Source: Cyanobacteria bacterium UBA5018 (GTDB taxonomy: Bacteria; Cyanobacteriota; Cyanobacteriia; PCC-6307; Cyanobiaceae). Taken from it: DNA of 5,186 bases. Each line of letters opens with the position of its first letter. The stretch's first letter is position 1. Shown piece by piece: positions 1 to 5,186 of this stretch. The position numbers and the translations under genes are program-made. The notes beneath the pieces are model-generated. The model was given only the letters and a program-made list of their open reading frames with translations, searched no databases and had not been told where the DNA came from. The stretch covers positions 1,309-6,494 of the forward strand of contig DGYA01000106.1 in assembly GCA_002396505.1 (NCBI GenBank), written 5' to 3'.

Positions 1-1039
1 AGGCGCTGAGGGCGTTGAACTTCGGCTGTTGGTAGAGGGGATAGATGAGATTGAAGGCGGTGTTGCCAGGCCCAATCCCCAGCCAGGGGCGGTCCTGCAC
101 CATCTGCAGCGCCGCCATCCAGACGTTGATGCGGAAGTTGTTCGAGCTGTCCTGGCGGCCCGCCAGCAGGCTCATCACTCGGATGCGCAGCGGCTCCACC
201 TGGGTGATCGCCAACACCAGCAGCGCCCCGCCCAAAACCGCCAGCAGCAGCGGAAACAGCCGCCGGGCCAGGGGCGGCCAGCTGCGGGTCTGGCGCAACA
301 CCAGCAACAGGCCGATGCCGCCCAGCGCCGCCACCATCCCCAGCCAGCCGCCGCGGCTGTAGCTCAAGAACAGGGCGCTGCTGCCCAGCAGCAGGGCGGT
401 GGCGGCATAGAGCTTTTGGGGCCAGGGCGACCAGCGCAACAGGGCTACCACGGCCAGCGGCAGGATTGGGATCAGGTAGCCCGCCAGCAGGTTGGGATTT
501 TCCAGCGGTCCGTAGACCCGGATGGTGCCATCGGCCACGGAATTTGGATCGGCCCAGCGGGCCAACTCCGAGGTGTCGCCGTAGAGCTGGCGGATGGCGA
601 TCACGCTGCTGGCCAGTTCACCGGCCAGCAGCGCCGCCACGATCCGATCCCACCAGGCGGGGGATTGGGCCAGCAACTGGCGCATCAGGGCATAGACACC
701 CAGGTAGCTCACCAGCTTGGCCAGCCCCTTGGCGGCCGCCACCGGTACGGGCGAGGTGCCGCTGGCCAGCAGCATCACTGCCAGGATCACCAGCAACCAG
801 CCGCTGATCGGTCCGATGCGGCCGGCGGGGGTGCGCAGGGCCCAGAGCAGCCACAGCAGACCAGCCGCAGTAATCAGCAGGCTGAGGCCGGCGCGGGTTA
901 CCAGCGGCAGCCCCGCCATCAGCGCGCAGACCACCAGGCCGCTGATCGGCTCCAGGCGCTGGGCCAGGGGGCCGCCGCTGGCCGCCAGCAAACCCTGCCA
1001 ACGCTGCAGCAAGGGAGGGGAGGCGGAGGTGGAAGTCAT
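1..1039 (-). CDS. ictB: IctB-family putative bicarbonate transporter (O-antigen ligase/Wzy-like membrane protein), 3' end off window
   Basis: Reading leftward from the ATG at 1039-1037, the frame stays open for 346 codons to the window edge, so the C-terminus is missing; family members are about 440-470 residues. The protein is strongly hydrophobic, with apparent membrane segments near residues 33-47, 50-68, 79-93, 108-123, 132-149, 184-202, 210-226, 231-248 and 260-279. Recognisable family motifs are RVYGPLENPNLLAGYL (174-189), LSYSRGGWLG (225-234), NNFRINVW (300-307) and RPWLGIGPGNTAFN (317-330). The SYSRGG and NPN segments are typical of the Wzy_C/O-antigen ligase superfamily to which IctB belongs. 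IctB was proposed from cyanobacterial mutants to support inorganic carbon accumulation, but direct HCO3- transport is contested, so a glycan-ligase-like role is not excluded. The start is fixed by the ATGA overlap with the trmB stop, which implies co-transcription and coupled translation. The family call is firm; the biochemical role is not. Confidence 0.9.
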   Translation of the reverse strand, partial: MTSTSASPPLLQRWQGLLAASGGPLAQRLEPISGLVVCALMAGLPLVTRAGLSLLITAAGLLWLLWALRTPAGRIGPISGWLLVILAVMLLASGTSPVPVAAAKGLAKLVSYLGVYALMRQLLAQSPAWWDRIVAALLAGELASSVIAIRQLYGDTSELARWADPNSVADGTIRVYGPLENPNLLAGYLIPILPLAVVALLRWSPWPQKLYAATALLLGSSALFLSYSRGGWLGMVAALGGIGLLLVLRQTRSWPPLARRLFPLLLAVLGGALLVLAITQVEPLRIRVMSLLAGRQDSSNNFRINVWMAALQMVQDRPWLGIGPGNTAFNLIYPLYQQPKFNALSA

Positions 1040-1827
1040 CGAGCCATGGCCCTGCTTTGGGCAGATGCAGTGGCTGGCGCCGCTGCCGTGGCTGGATTAT
1101 CGGTGGCTTCTGGCCTGCACGCGTCTGCTGACCTGCCGCTGGCGGTGGGGGCCGCGGTGCTTGGCGGGCTGGCAGGGGCCAGGGCGTTGCGCCGGTAGAG
1201 CAGCCGATACACCGGCAGGCCCTGGCGCAGCACCAGGGTTTCTCGCTCCGTGGGCAGCGGCAGGGGATTGGCGCCATACCAGCGCTCATCAATGGCCTGG
1301 GGGTTGCTGGGGGCTTGCGCCGCGAACTGGCCGCTGGTTTCGATCAAGGCCTGCATCGGCTCGATAACCGCCAGCACGTCGCTCTGGATGAACAGTTCCC
1401 GGCCTGGGGCCAGGGCCGCGGCCAGGGCCCGCAGCAGCTCCGGTTGCAATACCCGCCGCTTGTGGTGTTTTGCCTTGAACCAGGGATCGGGAAATTGAAT
1501 TGATACCCGTTCCAGCCGACCGGCAGGCAGCGCCAGCAGCCAGTTTTCCAGGCTCACATTGGCGTTGCAGAACAGGTAGTGCAGGTTGGTGAGCTCCAGG
1601 GCCTGGCGGTCGGCCTCCGCGGCGGTAACCAGGGGGCGGCGGATTTCCACGCCCAGGTAATTGCGATCGGCCTCCAGCTGGGCCATGGCCAGCAGGAAGC
1701 GGCCGCGGGCGCAGCCGATGTCCAGGTGGATCGGCCGCTGCGGGTGGGCGAACAGCTGCTCCGGCGGCGGCAGCGGCCGGGGCAGCTGGAAGAAGCGGCT
1801 GAGCGGATTGACGTGTTGGCGCACCAT
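1036..1827 (-). CDS. trmB: tRNA (guanine-N7-)-methyltransferase TrmB
   Basis: This cytoplasmic SAM-dependent enzyme makes m7G at position 46 in the variable loop of many tRNAs. The 263-residue protein carries the SAM-binding motif I DIGCARGRF (36-44), the acidic loop NYLGVEIRRPLV (56-67), the family signature FPDPWFKAKHHKRR (112-125), and the late motif PTERE (192-196). All are intact, so it should be active. Residues from about 214 to 263 form a low-complexity Ala/Pro/Ser/Thr tail beyond the usual end of the fold, which finishes near VYRLLYRR. The ATG at 1827 lies inside a 19-bp repeat and has no clear Shine-Dalgarno. The next codon is GTG (1824-1822), and starting there gives the M-RQHVNPLS N-terminus I recall for picocyanobacterial orthologues, so 1824 is a credible alternative start. 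An in-frame TAA in repeat unit 2 rules out a longer protein. The stop overlaps the ictB start by four bases. The FIST gene lies 112 bp upstream on the same strand. Confidence 0.95.
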   Translation of the reverse strand: MVRQHVNPLSRFFQLPRPLPPPEQLFAHPQRPIHLDIGCARGRFLLAMAQLEADRNYLGVEIRRPLVTAAEADRQALELTNLHYLFCNANVSLENWLLALPAGRLERVSIQFPDPWFKAKHHKRRVLQPELLRALAAALAPGRELFIQSDVLAVIEPMQALIETSGQFAAQAPSNPQAIDERWYGANPLPLPTERETLVLRQGLPVYRLLYRRNALAPASPPSTAAPTASGRSADACRPEATDNPATAAAPATASAQSRAMAR

Positions 1828-1956
1828 TAGTTGCTTGTAGCCCGATTAGTTGCTGGAATCCCGATTGGTTGCCTGAGGCCCGATTAGTTGCCTGAGGCCC
1901 GATTAGTTGCCTGAAGCCCGATTAGTAGCTGCGGGCCGATTAGTTGCTTGATGGCC
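1825..1956. repeat. Seven tandem copies of a 19-bp unit between the FIST gene and trmB
   Basis: Seven head-to-tail units, consensus on the + strand GATTAGTTGCCTGAGGCCC, start at 1825, 1844, 1863, 1882, 1901, 1920 and 1938. All are 19 bp except the sixth, which lacks one base. Units 3, 4 and 5 differ from one another at only one or two positions, while the outer units diverge mainly in their second half. This is the usual pattern of an array that grew by slippage or unequal exchange at its centre. The GATTAGTTGC half is the best conserved part. The central units also hold the short dyad GCCTGAGGC. The array fills the whole 112-bp intergenic space. Its left edge contains the trmB ATG and its right edge encodes the last few FIST-protein codons and the stop. 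There are no spacers, so it is not a CRISPR array. Whether it is regulatory or a neutral minisatellite cannot be told from sequence alone. Confidence 0.95.
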
Positions 1957-3298
1957 GATCTGGGCGGTCTTGATCAGGCGGTTGCTCGGCCGCTGGCTCG
2001 CCCTCCTGGGCTTTCAGCCTTGGGGGGCTAGGTACCAGCAAGCCCCAGCAGGCGGTGTAGCCGTGCAGGTGGGTGGTGCCGGCCACCGGGCCGATCTCGC
2101 CATTGCAAAAGGCCCCGGCCACAGGCAGGCCCGGATAAACAGCCGCACAGGAGTTCACATCGCCATCGGGCACTCCGTAGAGCCCCTGGCCCCGGCCCAG
2201 ACAGGCGAACAGCAGCCCCAGCAGCGGCTGCTTGTTGCTGCTGGCCTGGCATTGCAACAACTCCCGCAGTTCCTGGCGGGAGGTGTCGCCATCGCGCAAT
2301 TGGAACTGCACCTGCTGGCCCACCCGCATCCGCTCGGCCACGGCGACGGCGCCATTGCGGGGATCGACGCCGATCAAGTTGCGCACCAGGAAGGCTGAGG
2401 GCGCTTCTTCTCCCATGGCGGCCAGGCTGAAGTTGCGGCGCGCCACACCGAGAAACAGCGAGGTTTTGACCAGGTCTCGATCCGCGGCACTGAGGCCGCT
2501 GAGGATCTCCTGCAGCGCCGCCACTGGCGTGTTGCGCCGCCCGTTGCCCTCACTCACCTCCAGCAGCACGTTGCGCTGGGCTTGCTCCACCTCCAGCACC
2601 GGGCCGATCGGGCGGCAGCCCTGGGCGACCACCGGTTCCAGCGCCCAGTCGCCGTCGATCAGGCAGCCGATGGCGCCGCCCACCACCTGCTGGTCAAACA
2701 GCAGCGAGCCGTGGGGGGCGCTGTGCTGGCCGGCAATGCCGCCCACCTTGTGGGCCTGGGGGCAGGCGAAGTCGAGACCGCTGATCAGATCGCTGATCGC
2801 CGAGCAGGTGGGATCCAGTAGCAGCAGCATCGAGCGGCTGGCGGCCAGTTGGGCGCTCAGTTCGCCATTGCCGGCGCCGCCGAGCTGATCCAACCAGGGC
2901 TGGGCGGGACCGTCCAGGTCGGGCAGTGGGCCTGGCTCGATCACAAAGGGATGCAAGCGGGCCCCCGGCAGGTGCAGCAGGGTGACGCTCAGGCCGGGCT
3001 CCTGTTCCAGTTCATGGGGTACGCCGTCGGCGCCGGTGCCCACCACGCCGGAGCTGAGGCAGCCCAGCCAATGCTTGGCATTGAGCTTTTGGCGCAGCAG
3101 CGGCAGTAGCCGCGGCAGGTCGCTGGCATAGCTGGCCGAGGCGAATACCAGGGCTAAATCGGCCGGGCCGCAACCGCGCAGCTGCAGGGCGACGGCCTCG
3201 ACAGCCCCCTGCAGCGACGCATCGGTGGCCAGGGCGGTGCGGCACCAGGGGGCCGCTTGTCGGCCGGGCCACCAGATAGGAAGTGAGAAGCCTGCCAT
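1940..3298 (-). CDS. FIST N- and C-domain signal-sensing protein
   Basis: This 452-residue soluble protein has the two-part FIST architecture, with a FIST_N region at roughly residues 40-240 and FIST_C at roughly 250-420. Supporting motifs are CLSSGVVG (80-87), KVGGIAGQ (184-191), GCRPIGPVLEV (227-237), FLVRNLIGVDPRNG (303-316), and the strongly conserved C-terminal GAFCNGEIGPV (395-405) followed by THLHGYTACWGL (409-420). FIST domains are thought to bind small ligands, possibly amino acids, and are often fused to kinases or chemotaxis receptors. Here there is no output domain, membrane segment or signal peptide, which is the usual cyanobacterial form. Residues 427-452 are a charged, Pro-rich tail whose last codons lie in the 19-bp repeat array. 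The ATG at 3298 has GAGGG only two bases upstream, a tight but usable spacing. The gene diverges from the DUF3177 gene and lies upstream of trmB on the same strand, possibly in one transcript. The ligand is unknown. Confidence 0.9.
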   Translation of the reverse strand: MAGFSLPIWWPGRQAAPWCRTALATDASLQGAVEAVALQLRGCGPADLALVFASASYASDLPRLLPLLRQKLNAKHWLGCLSSGVVGTGADGVPHELEQEPGLSVTLLHLPGARLHPFVIEPGPLPDLDGPAQPWLDQLGGAGNGELSAQLAASRSMLLLLDPTCSAISDLISGLDFACPQAHKVGGIAGQHSAPHGSLLFDQQVVGGAIGCLIDGDWALEPVVAQGCRPIGPVLEVEQAQRNVLLEVSEGNGRRNTPVAALQEILSGLSAADRDLVKTSLFLGVARRNFSLAAMGEEAPSAFLVRNLIGVDPRNGAVAVAERMRVGQQVQFQLRDGDTSRQELRELLQCQASSNKQPLLGLLFACLGRGQGLYGVPDGDVNSCAAVYPGLPVAGAFCNGEIGPVAGTTHLHGYTACWGLLVPSPPRLKAQEGEPAAEQPPDQDRPDRPSSN

Positions 3299-3334
3299 TG
3301 CCCTCGAACCTATCGTCCAGGGTAGGTGCGGATA
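3299..3334. promoter_or_regulatory. Short divergent intergenic region between the FIST and DUF3177 genes
   Basis: Only 36 bp separates the two divergent ATG codons, or 27 bp if the GTG at 3326 is the rightward start. It holds GAGGG (3305-3301, minus strand) as the likely ribosome site for the FIST gene and AGGT (3324-3327) seven bases before the DUF3177 ATG. It is too short for two full promoters with leaders. At least one promoter must therefore reach into the opposite coding sequence, or the transcripts have almost no leader. A GATAAT at 3331-3336 resembles a -10 box but overlaps the ATG, so I do not call it a promoter. Confidence 0.5.
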
Positions 3335-3976
3335 ATGGCTCCTTACCGAACCTGTCCCGTGCCAGACGCGCTCTATCGCACCCTGGTGTGGCTCGATTTC
3401 AGGCTGGCGGTTTTGGTGGCCGTGGGCCTGCCGCTGGTGCTGCTGGTGTGGTCTGCCCTGAAGCGCCAGGGCGCCCTGCTGCGGCTGATGGGCCTCTACT
3501 GGAAGCTGGCCAGCCTGTTGCTGATCGCCATCCTGTTACTCACCGACCAGCGCCCCCTGGGCTTTTGGTTGGTTATTGCCGCCCAGTTGATCTTGGTGGT
3601 TGGCCTGTGGTTCTGGGTGGATATCAACGAGGAAATCAACGATCTGCCCCCCTGGCGGGCCCTGCCCCTCAGCCTGCGCATCTGGCGCTGGGGCTTCTCC
3701 ATTTGGGCCCTGCTGGGCGCCGGCCTCAGTGCCACGGCCCTCGGCTGCATGGATAAGGCGGCGATGCTGCAGCCCAGATGCGCGGTGTGGCTGCAACCGC
3801 CCCTGCACTTGCACGCCCCGATCGCCGGCTTGTTTGGTTTTGTCTTCGGCGCTGACTGGACGACCTCCCTGGCTGCTTTCCTCGGCTACTTGGGCCTGGT
3901 GGCCTACGGGGTGGGCCTGCTCCAGTGGCTACTGGTGCGCCTGCCGAAGCTGGGCCGGGTGGCCGGTGGCTTTTGA
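3335..3976 (+). CDS. DUF3177 family integral membrane protein
   Basis: The protein is 213 residues from the ATG at 3335. A GTG three codons upstream (3326) is an alternative, but AGGT at 3324-3327 sits seven bases before the ATG and favours it. Counting from that ATG, membrane segments appear near residues 24-42, 55-71, 77-95, 117-137 and 180-200. The family-like core begins at YRTLVWLDFRLAV, continues through a conserved segment WVDINEEINDLPPWR between the third and fourth membrane segments, and ends in LLQWLLVRLP followed by GRVAGGF. DUF3177 proteins are cyanobacterial inner or thylakoid membrane proteins of unknown function. I recall them lying near trmB in other picocyanobacteria, which fits this window. 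No catalytic motif is visible. Two Cys residues (138 and 149) lie in the loop between the last two membrane segments. Length and ends match the family as I remember it, so the gene looks intact. Confidence 0.85.
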   Translation: MAPYRTCPVPDALYRTLVWLDFRLAVLVAVGLPLVLLVWSALKRQGALLRLMGLYWKLASLLLIAILLLTDQRPLGFWLVIAAQLILVVGLWFWVDINEEINDLPPWRALPLSLRIWRWGFSIWALLGAGLSATALGCMDKAAMLQPRCAVWLQPPLHLHAPIAGLFGFVFGADWTTSLAAFLGYLGLVAYGVGLLQWLLVRLPKLGRVAGGF

Positions 3977-4161
3977 GCGCCCCATGGTTTGCGGGCCTGT
4001 CGCCAACTATGGGCTGAGGGTCTTCTGCTCTCGTGTCATCGAGGCCCCAATCGTTGCTGGTGGTCCCGCCGAGCTGGTTTGAAGGGCTAGCTGGGTTCGA
4101 GTTCCATAGCTGCTGAGGCGCCTGCCAAGCTGGTAGATGTGGCCAGAAGTTATTGAGTTCC
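3977..4161. other. 185-bp spacer between the DUF3177 gene and the small downstream gene
   Basis: No convincing gene, RNA or T-run terminator is visible here. The spacer contains a weak inverted repeat, CCCAT (3981-3985) with ATGGG (4009-4013). It also has the first copy of a 12-bp direct repeat, GAGTTCCATAGC (4099-4110), whose second copy, GAGTTCCATGGC (4155-4166), covers the start codon of the next gene. The spacer should hold the promoter of that gene unless it is read through from the DUF3177 gene. Confidence 0.4.
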
Positions 4162-4473
4162 ATGGCGGTGGCCTGCCTGCTGGAAGCCCTGGAAGCCATC
4201 AGCCGCAGCAGGCCCGATCGGGTGTTGCGGCTGCGGGGCGAGCTGGCGGGGGCCGGTGGCGAGCTGGAGCCGTTTGAACTGCTTATTTTTCGCGGTTTTT
4301 CGAGCAGCGTCAGCCATCCCACCTGCTTTGATCCCGACCAGCCGGCCCTGCCTGCCAGCGCCAGCATCGCCAGCGCCGAATTGCTGGCGGCACCGCTCAA
4401 CCCGGCGGCGGAAAGGCAACTGGCCGCCCCCCAGCCCGCCGATTTTTATCTGGATCCGGCTGCCTGGGATTGA
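4162..4473 (+). CDS. Small conserved cyanobacterial protein, DUF7734-like
   Basis: The protein is 103 residues from the ATG at 4162. A TTG three codons upstream (4153) is possible but less likely. The pattern is an N-terminal helix (residues 3-17), then PDRVLRLRGEL (18-28), then the conserved strand and turn ELLIFRGFSSSVSHPT (39-54), then FDPDQPALP (56-64), which resembles the short cyanobacterial and plastid-lineage proteins I recall as DUF7734. Their function is unknown. There is no membrane segment, signal peptide or catalytic motif, so it is probably a small cytosolic protein. The C-terminal part (65-103) is Ala/Pro-rich and ends in DFYLDPAAWD. Codon use is GC-rich like the neighbouring core genes, unlike the decayed mobile DNA that follows. 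No terminator is visible after the TGA at 4471-4473. The assignment to that family is from memory and is the least certain part; that this is a real gene is likely. Confidence 0.7.
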   Translation: MAVACLLEALEAISRSRPDRVLRLRGELAGAGGELEPFELLIFRGFSSSVSHPTCFDPDQPALPASASIASAELLAAPLNPAAERQLAAPQPADFYLDPAAWD

Positions 4474-4531
4474 ATCTGGGTCTGAATCTGAACCGCTTCA
4501 CTTGATCAGTGGCTGTTCTGGGATACAAACC

Positions 4532-4547
4532 CCTTCCTTTAGGACGG
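4532..4547 (-). repeat. Stem-loop overlapping the tnpA stop, likely IS200 right-end structure
   Basis: On the minus strand CCGTCC (4547-4542) can pair with GGAAGG (4537-4532) around a TAAA loop that contains the transposase stop codon. Five of six pairs are good, with one G/A mismatch. A second GGG...CCC pair lies just beyond, in GGGTTTGTATCCC. IS200/IS605 elements carry subterminal hairpins near their ends, so this is a plausible decayed right-end recognition structure. It is not followed by a T-run and is unlikely to be an ordinary terminator. Confidence 0.4.
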
Positions 4548-4958
4548 CTTTTCCTGAGCCTCCACATACCCCCTGAGCCGTTCAATCTGCGCACCGCCAG
4601 CGGAAGCGGCGAAGTGGCTGGGCGTCCAGAGGTGTGCGCCACGGGCTGCCAGATCAGGGAACTCCTTGTGCAGCATCCGAGTGCTGACGCCTTTGAGGTG
4701 GTTCACCAGCGTCGAGACCGAGAGCGTCGGCGGGTACTCGACCAGCAGGTGCCCCTCCCCCACCATCAGCAAAGTTGTCCGCCTCGCCGTTCAGCTCCAA
4801 CAGCTAGAAACCCATTTTCTCTGCGACGCCCAGAAAGATTCTGTGCATCCGCTCCAGTGCAGCGCCGCTTAAGCTTTTTGCGGCATTTAGAAACAAGGAC
4901 CTAGGCAATAATCAGCCTCGAAATGCTGTCTACCTCGCCTGAGCGGTAGTTGCGCCAT
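4539..4958 (-). pseudogene. tnpA: IS200/IS605-family Y1 (HUH) transposase TnpA, multiply disrupted
   Basis: A TnpA of about 140 codons can be rebuilt only by joining reading frames. Segment A starts at the ATG at 4958 (MAQLPLRRGRQHFEADY). Segment B, around 4909-4880, reads LVSKCRKKL, matching the usual LVFVTKYRRKVL. Segment C, from about 4870, reads LSGAALERMHRIF, then VAEKMGF, an in-frame TAG (4806-4804), and LLELNGEAD. Segment D, from about 4755, reads HLLVEYPPTLSVSTLVNHLKG, then LWTPSHFAASAGGA and YVEAQ, ending at the TAA at 4541-4539. The HUH metal-binding motif is destroyed: between GEAD and HLLV there are 25 bases where six are expected, shifting the frame. A run of five T (+ strand, 4875-4879) at the B/C junction suggests slippage. 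The catalytic tyrosine of YVEAQ (codon 4568-4566) survives. With three frameshifts and a stop, no active transposase can be made. The family assignment rests on the ordered motifs and total length. Confidence 0.85.
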
Positions 4959-4959
4959 T

Positions 4960-4977
4960 ACGCCGCAACGTTGGCGT
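4960..4977. repeat. Near-palindrome immediately before the tnpA start
   Basis: ACGCC (4960-4964) and GGCGT (4973-4977) form a five-base inverted repeat enclosing the perfect palindrome CAACGTTG (4966-4973). It sits directly upstream of the transposase ATG, where it could fold over the ribosome site. Whether it belongs to the IS left end or is a control structure is inference. Confidence 0.3.
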
Positions 4978-4988
4978 ACCCGTTCAGA

Positions 4989-5001
4989 GGGCGAGACGCC
5001 C
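4989..5001. repeat. Perfect 5-bp stem-loop upstream of tnpA, candidate IS200 left-end hairpin
   Basis: GGGCG (4989-4993) pairs perfectly with CGCCC (4997-5001) around a three-base loop, 31 bp before the tnpA start. Position and size fit the left-end hairpin of an IS200/IS605 element, but there is no second copy to confirm it. Confidence 0.35.
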
Positions 5002-5015
5002 ACTGCAGCAATCCA

Positions 5016-5040
5016 CCCCTGATCGCTTAACGCTGAGGGG
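5016..5040. repeat. Imperfect 25-nt inverted repeat after the IS66-like stop codon
   Basis: CCCCT (5016-5020) pairs with AGGGG (5036-5040), and the inner bases extend the pairing with mismatches to nine of twelve positions. It lies 34 bp downstream of the IS66-like transposase stop on that gene's strand. There is no T-run, so a rho-independent terminator is not well supported. It may be part of an IS end. Confidence 0.3.
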
Positions 5041-5073
5041 GCAAGGAATTGGTGGCGGCGTGAGCTGAGCAGT

Positions 5074-5186
5074 TCAGGGATCTGGCAGCAGCGAGGGCAC
5101 CGCTCCGCCGCGATGATGGGCAACCCAGGCCTGCTCCATGAACTGCCAGACATCCCGGCCTTGTTGTCTGAGGGTGGTCGTGACTG
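5074..5186 (-). CDS. IS66-like transposase, C-terminal 36 residues (5' part off window)
   Basis: Reading leftward from the right edge, the frame starting at 5184 encodes VTTTLRQQGRDVWQF, then MEQAWVAHHRGGAVPSLLPDP, and stops at TGA (5076-5074). The pattern of a TxRQQGR-V-x-F/L segment, a short helix, then APSLLP-like residues is what I recall as the extreme C-terminus of IS66-family (TnpC/DDE) transposases. The rest lies beyond the window, so whether the gene is complete or a fragment cannot be judged. It runs in the same direction as the broken IS200 transposase, whose start is 115 bp further on. A longer overlapping leftward frame (5153-4887) is an artefact: it crosses this stop in another frame and reads into segment A of tnpA. 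The catalytic DDE residues would be far upstream and are not visible. Confidence 0.65.
   Translation of the reverse strand, partial: VTTTLRQQGRDVWQFMEQAWVAHHRGGAVPSLLPDP

Larger units (their letters stand above)
4521..5001 (-). mobile_element. Decayed IS200/IS605-family insertion sequence (boundaries approximate)
   Basis: The region carries a full-length but broken Y1 transposase gene, flanked by stem-loops of the kind IS200/IS605 elements use instead of terminal inverted repeats. One is downstream across the tnpA stop (4547-4532) and one upstream (4989-5001). No tnpB reading frame is present, so it is IS200-like. The exact ends and the target tetranucleotide cannot be fixed from one copy, so the limits given are the outermost structures I could attribute to it. 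Confidence 0.5.

Noticed and set aside
29..1198. Long rightward open frame of 389 codons
   Set aside because: It is antisense to ictB and the end of trmB. Its product is dominated by Gln, Gly, Ala and His, as expected from a GC-rich antisense shadow, and has no recognisable motif.
1825..1956. CRISPR array
   Set aside because: The repeats are 19 bp and directly adjacent, with no unique spacers and no cas genes in view.
3981..4013. Terminator after the DUF3177 gene from CCCAT...ATGGG
   Set aside because: The stem is only five pairs with a loop of more than 20 bases and no T-run follows.
4085..4115. tRNA gene suggested by GGTTCGAGTTCC, which resembles a T-arm
   Set aside because: The flanking stem pairs poorly and no matching D-arm, anticodon arm or acceptor stem is visible upstream.
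4887..5153. Leftward frame of 88 codons as a real gene
   Set aside because: Its last part is the N-terminus of the broken IS200 transposase, and its first part overlaps the IS66-like C-terminus in another frame. It is a chance fusion of two remnants.
1..5186. A new defence, toxin-antitoxin, phage or biosynthetic system
   Set aside because: Every gene with recognisable motifs falls into housekeeping or known cyanobacterial families or decayed IS elements. No paired small genes, nucleases or enzyme clusters are seen.

Overview
The window looks like the chromosome of a GC-rich unicellular picocyanobacterium of the Synechococcus/Cyanobium type. The evidence is an IctB-family membrane protein, a TrmB opening with the picocyanobacterial-type RQHVNPLS start, a DUF3177 membrane protein, a short cyanobacterial IFRGFSSS-motif protein, and strong G/C bias at third codon positions.

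Positions 1-3298 hold three genes read leftward: a stand-alone FIST-domain sensor protein (3298-1940), trmB for tRNA m7G46 methyltransferase (1827-1036), and ictB, which runs off the left edge (1039 to <1). trmB and ictB overlap by four bases (ATGA), so they are almost certainly co-transcribed and probably translationally coupled. The gap between the FIST gene and trmB is filled by seven tandem copies of a 19-bp unit (1825-1956). The array starts inside the trmB start codon and ends inside the last codons of the FIST gene.

Only about 36 bp separates the FIST gene from the divergent DUF3177 membrane-protein gene (3335-3976, rightward). After a 185-bp spacer comes a small rightward gene of 103 codons (4162-4473).

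From about 4474 to the right edge the sequence is a graveyard of insertion sequences read leftward. It holds a full-length but broken IS200/IS605 Y1 transposase (4958-4539), which must be pieced together from four reading-frame segments and has an internal stop. Upstream of it is the C-terminal end of an IS66-like transposase (5186-5074) cut by the window edge.

Most of the window is ordinary picocyanobacterial housekeeping sequence next to decayed mobile DNA. I see no new defence, secretion or biosynthetic system. The most interesting structures are the 19-bp tandem array between FIST and trmB, the trmB-ictB coupling with its odd Ala/Pro-rich TrmB tail, and the pattern of decay in the IS200 transposase.
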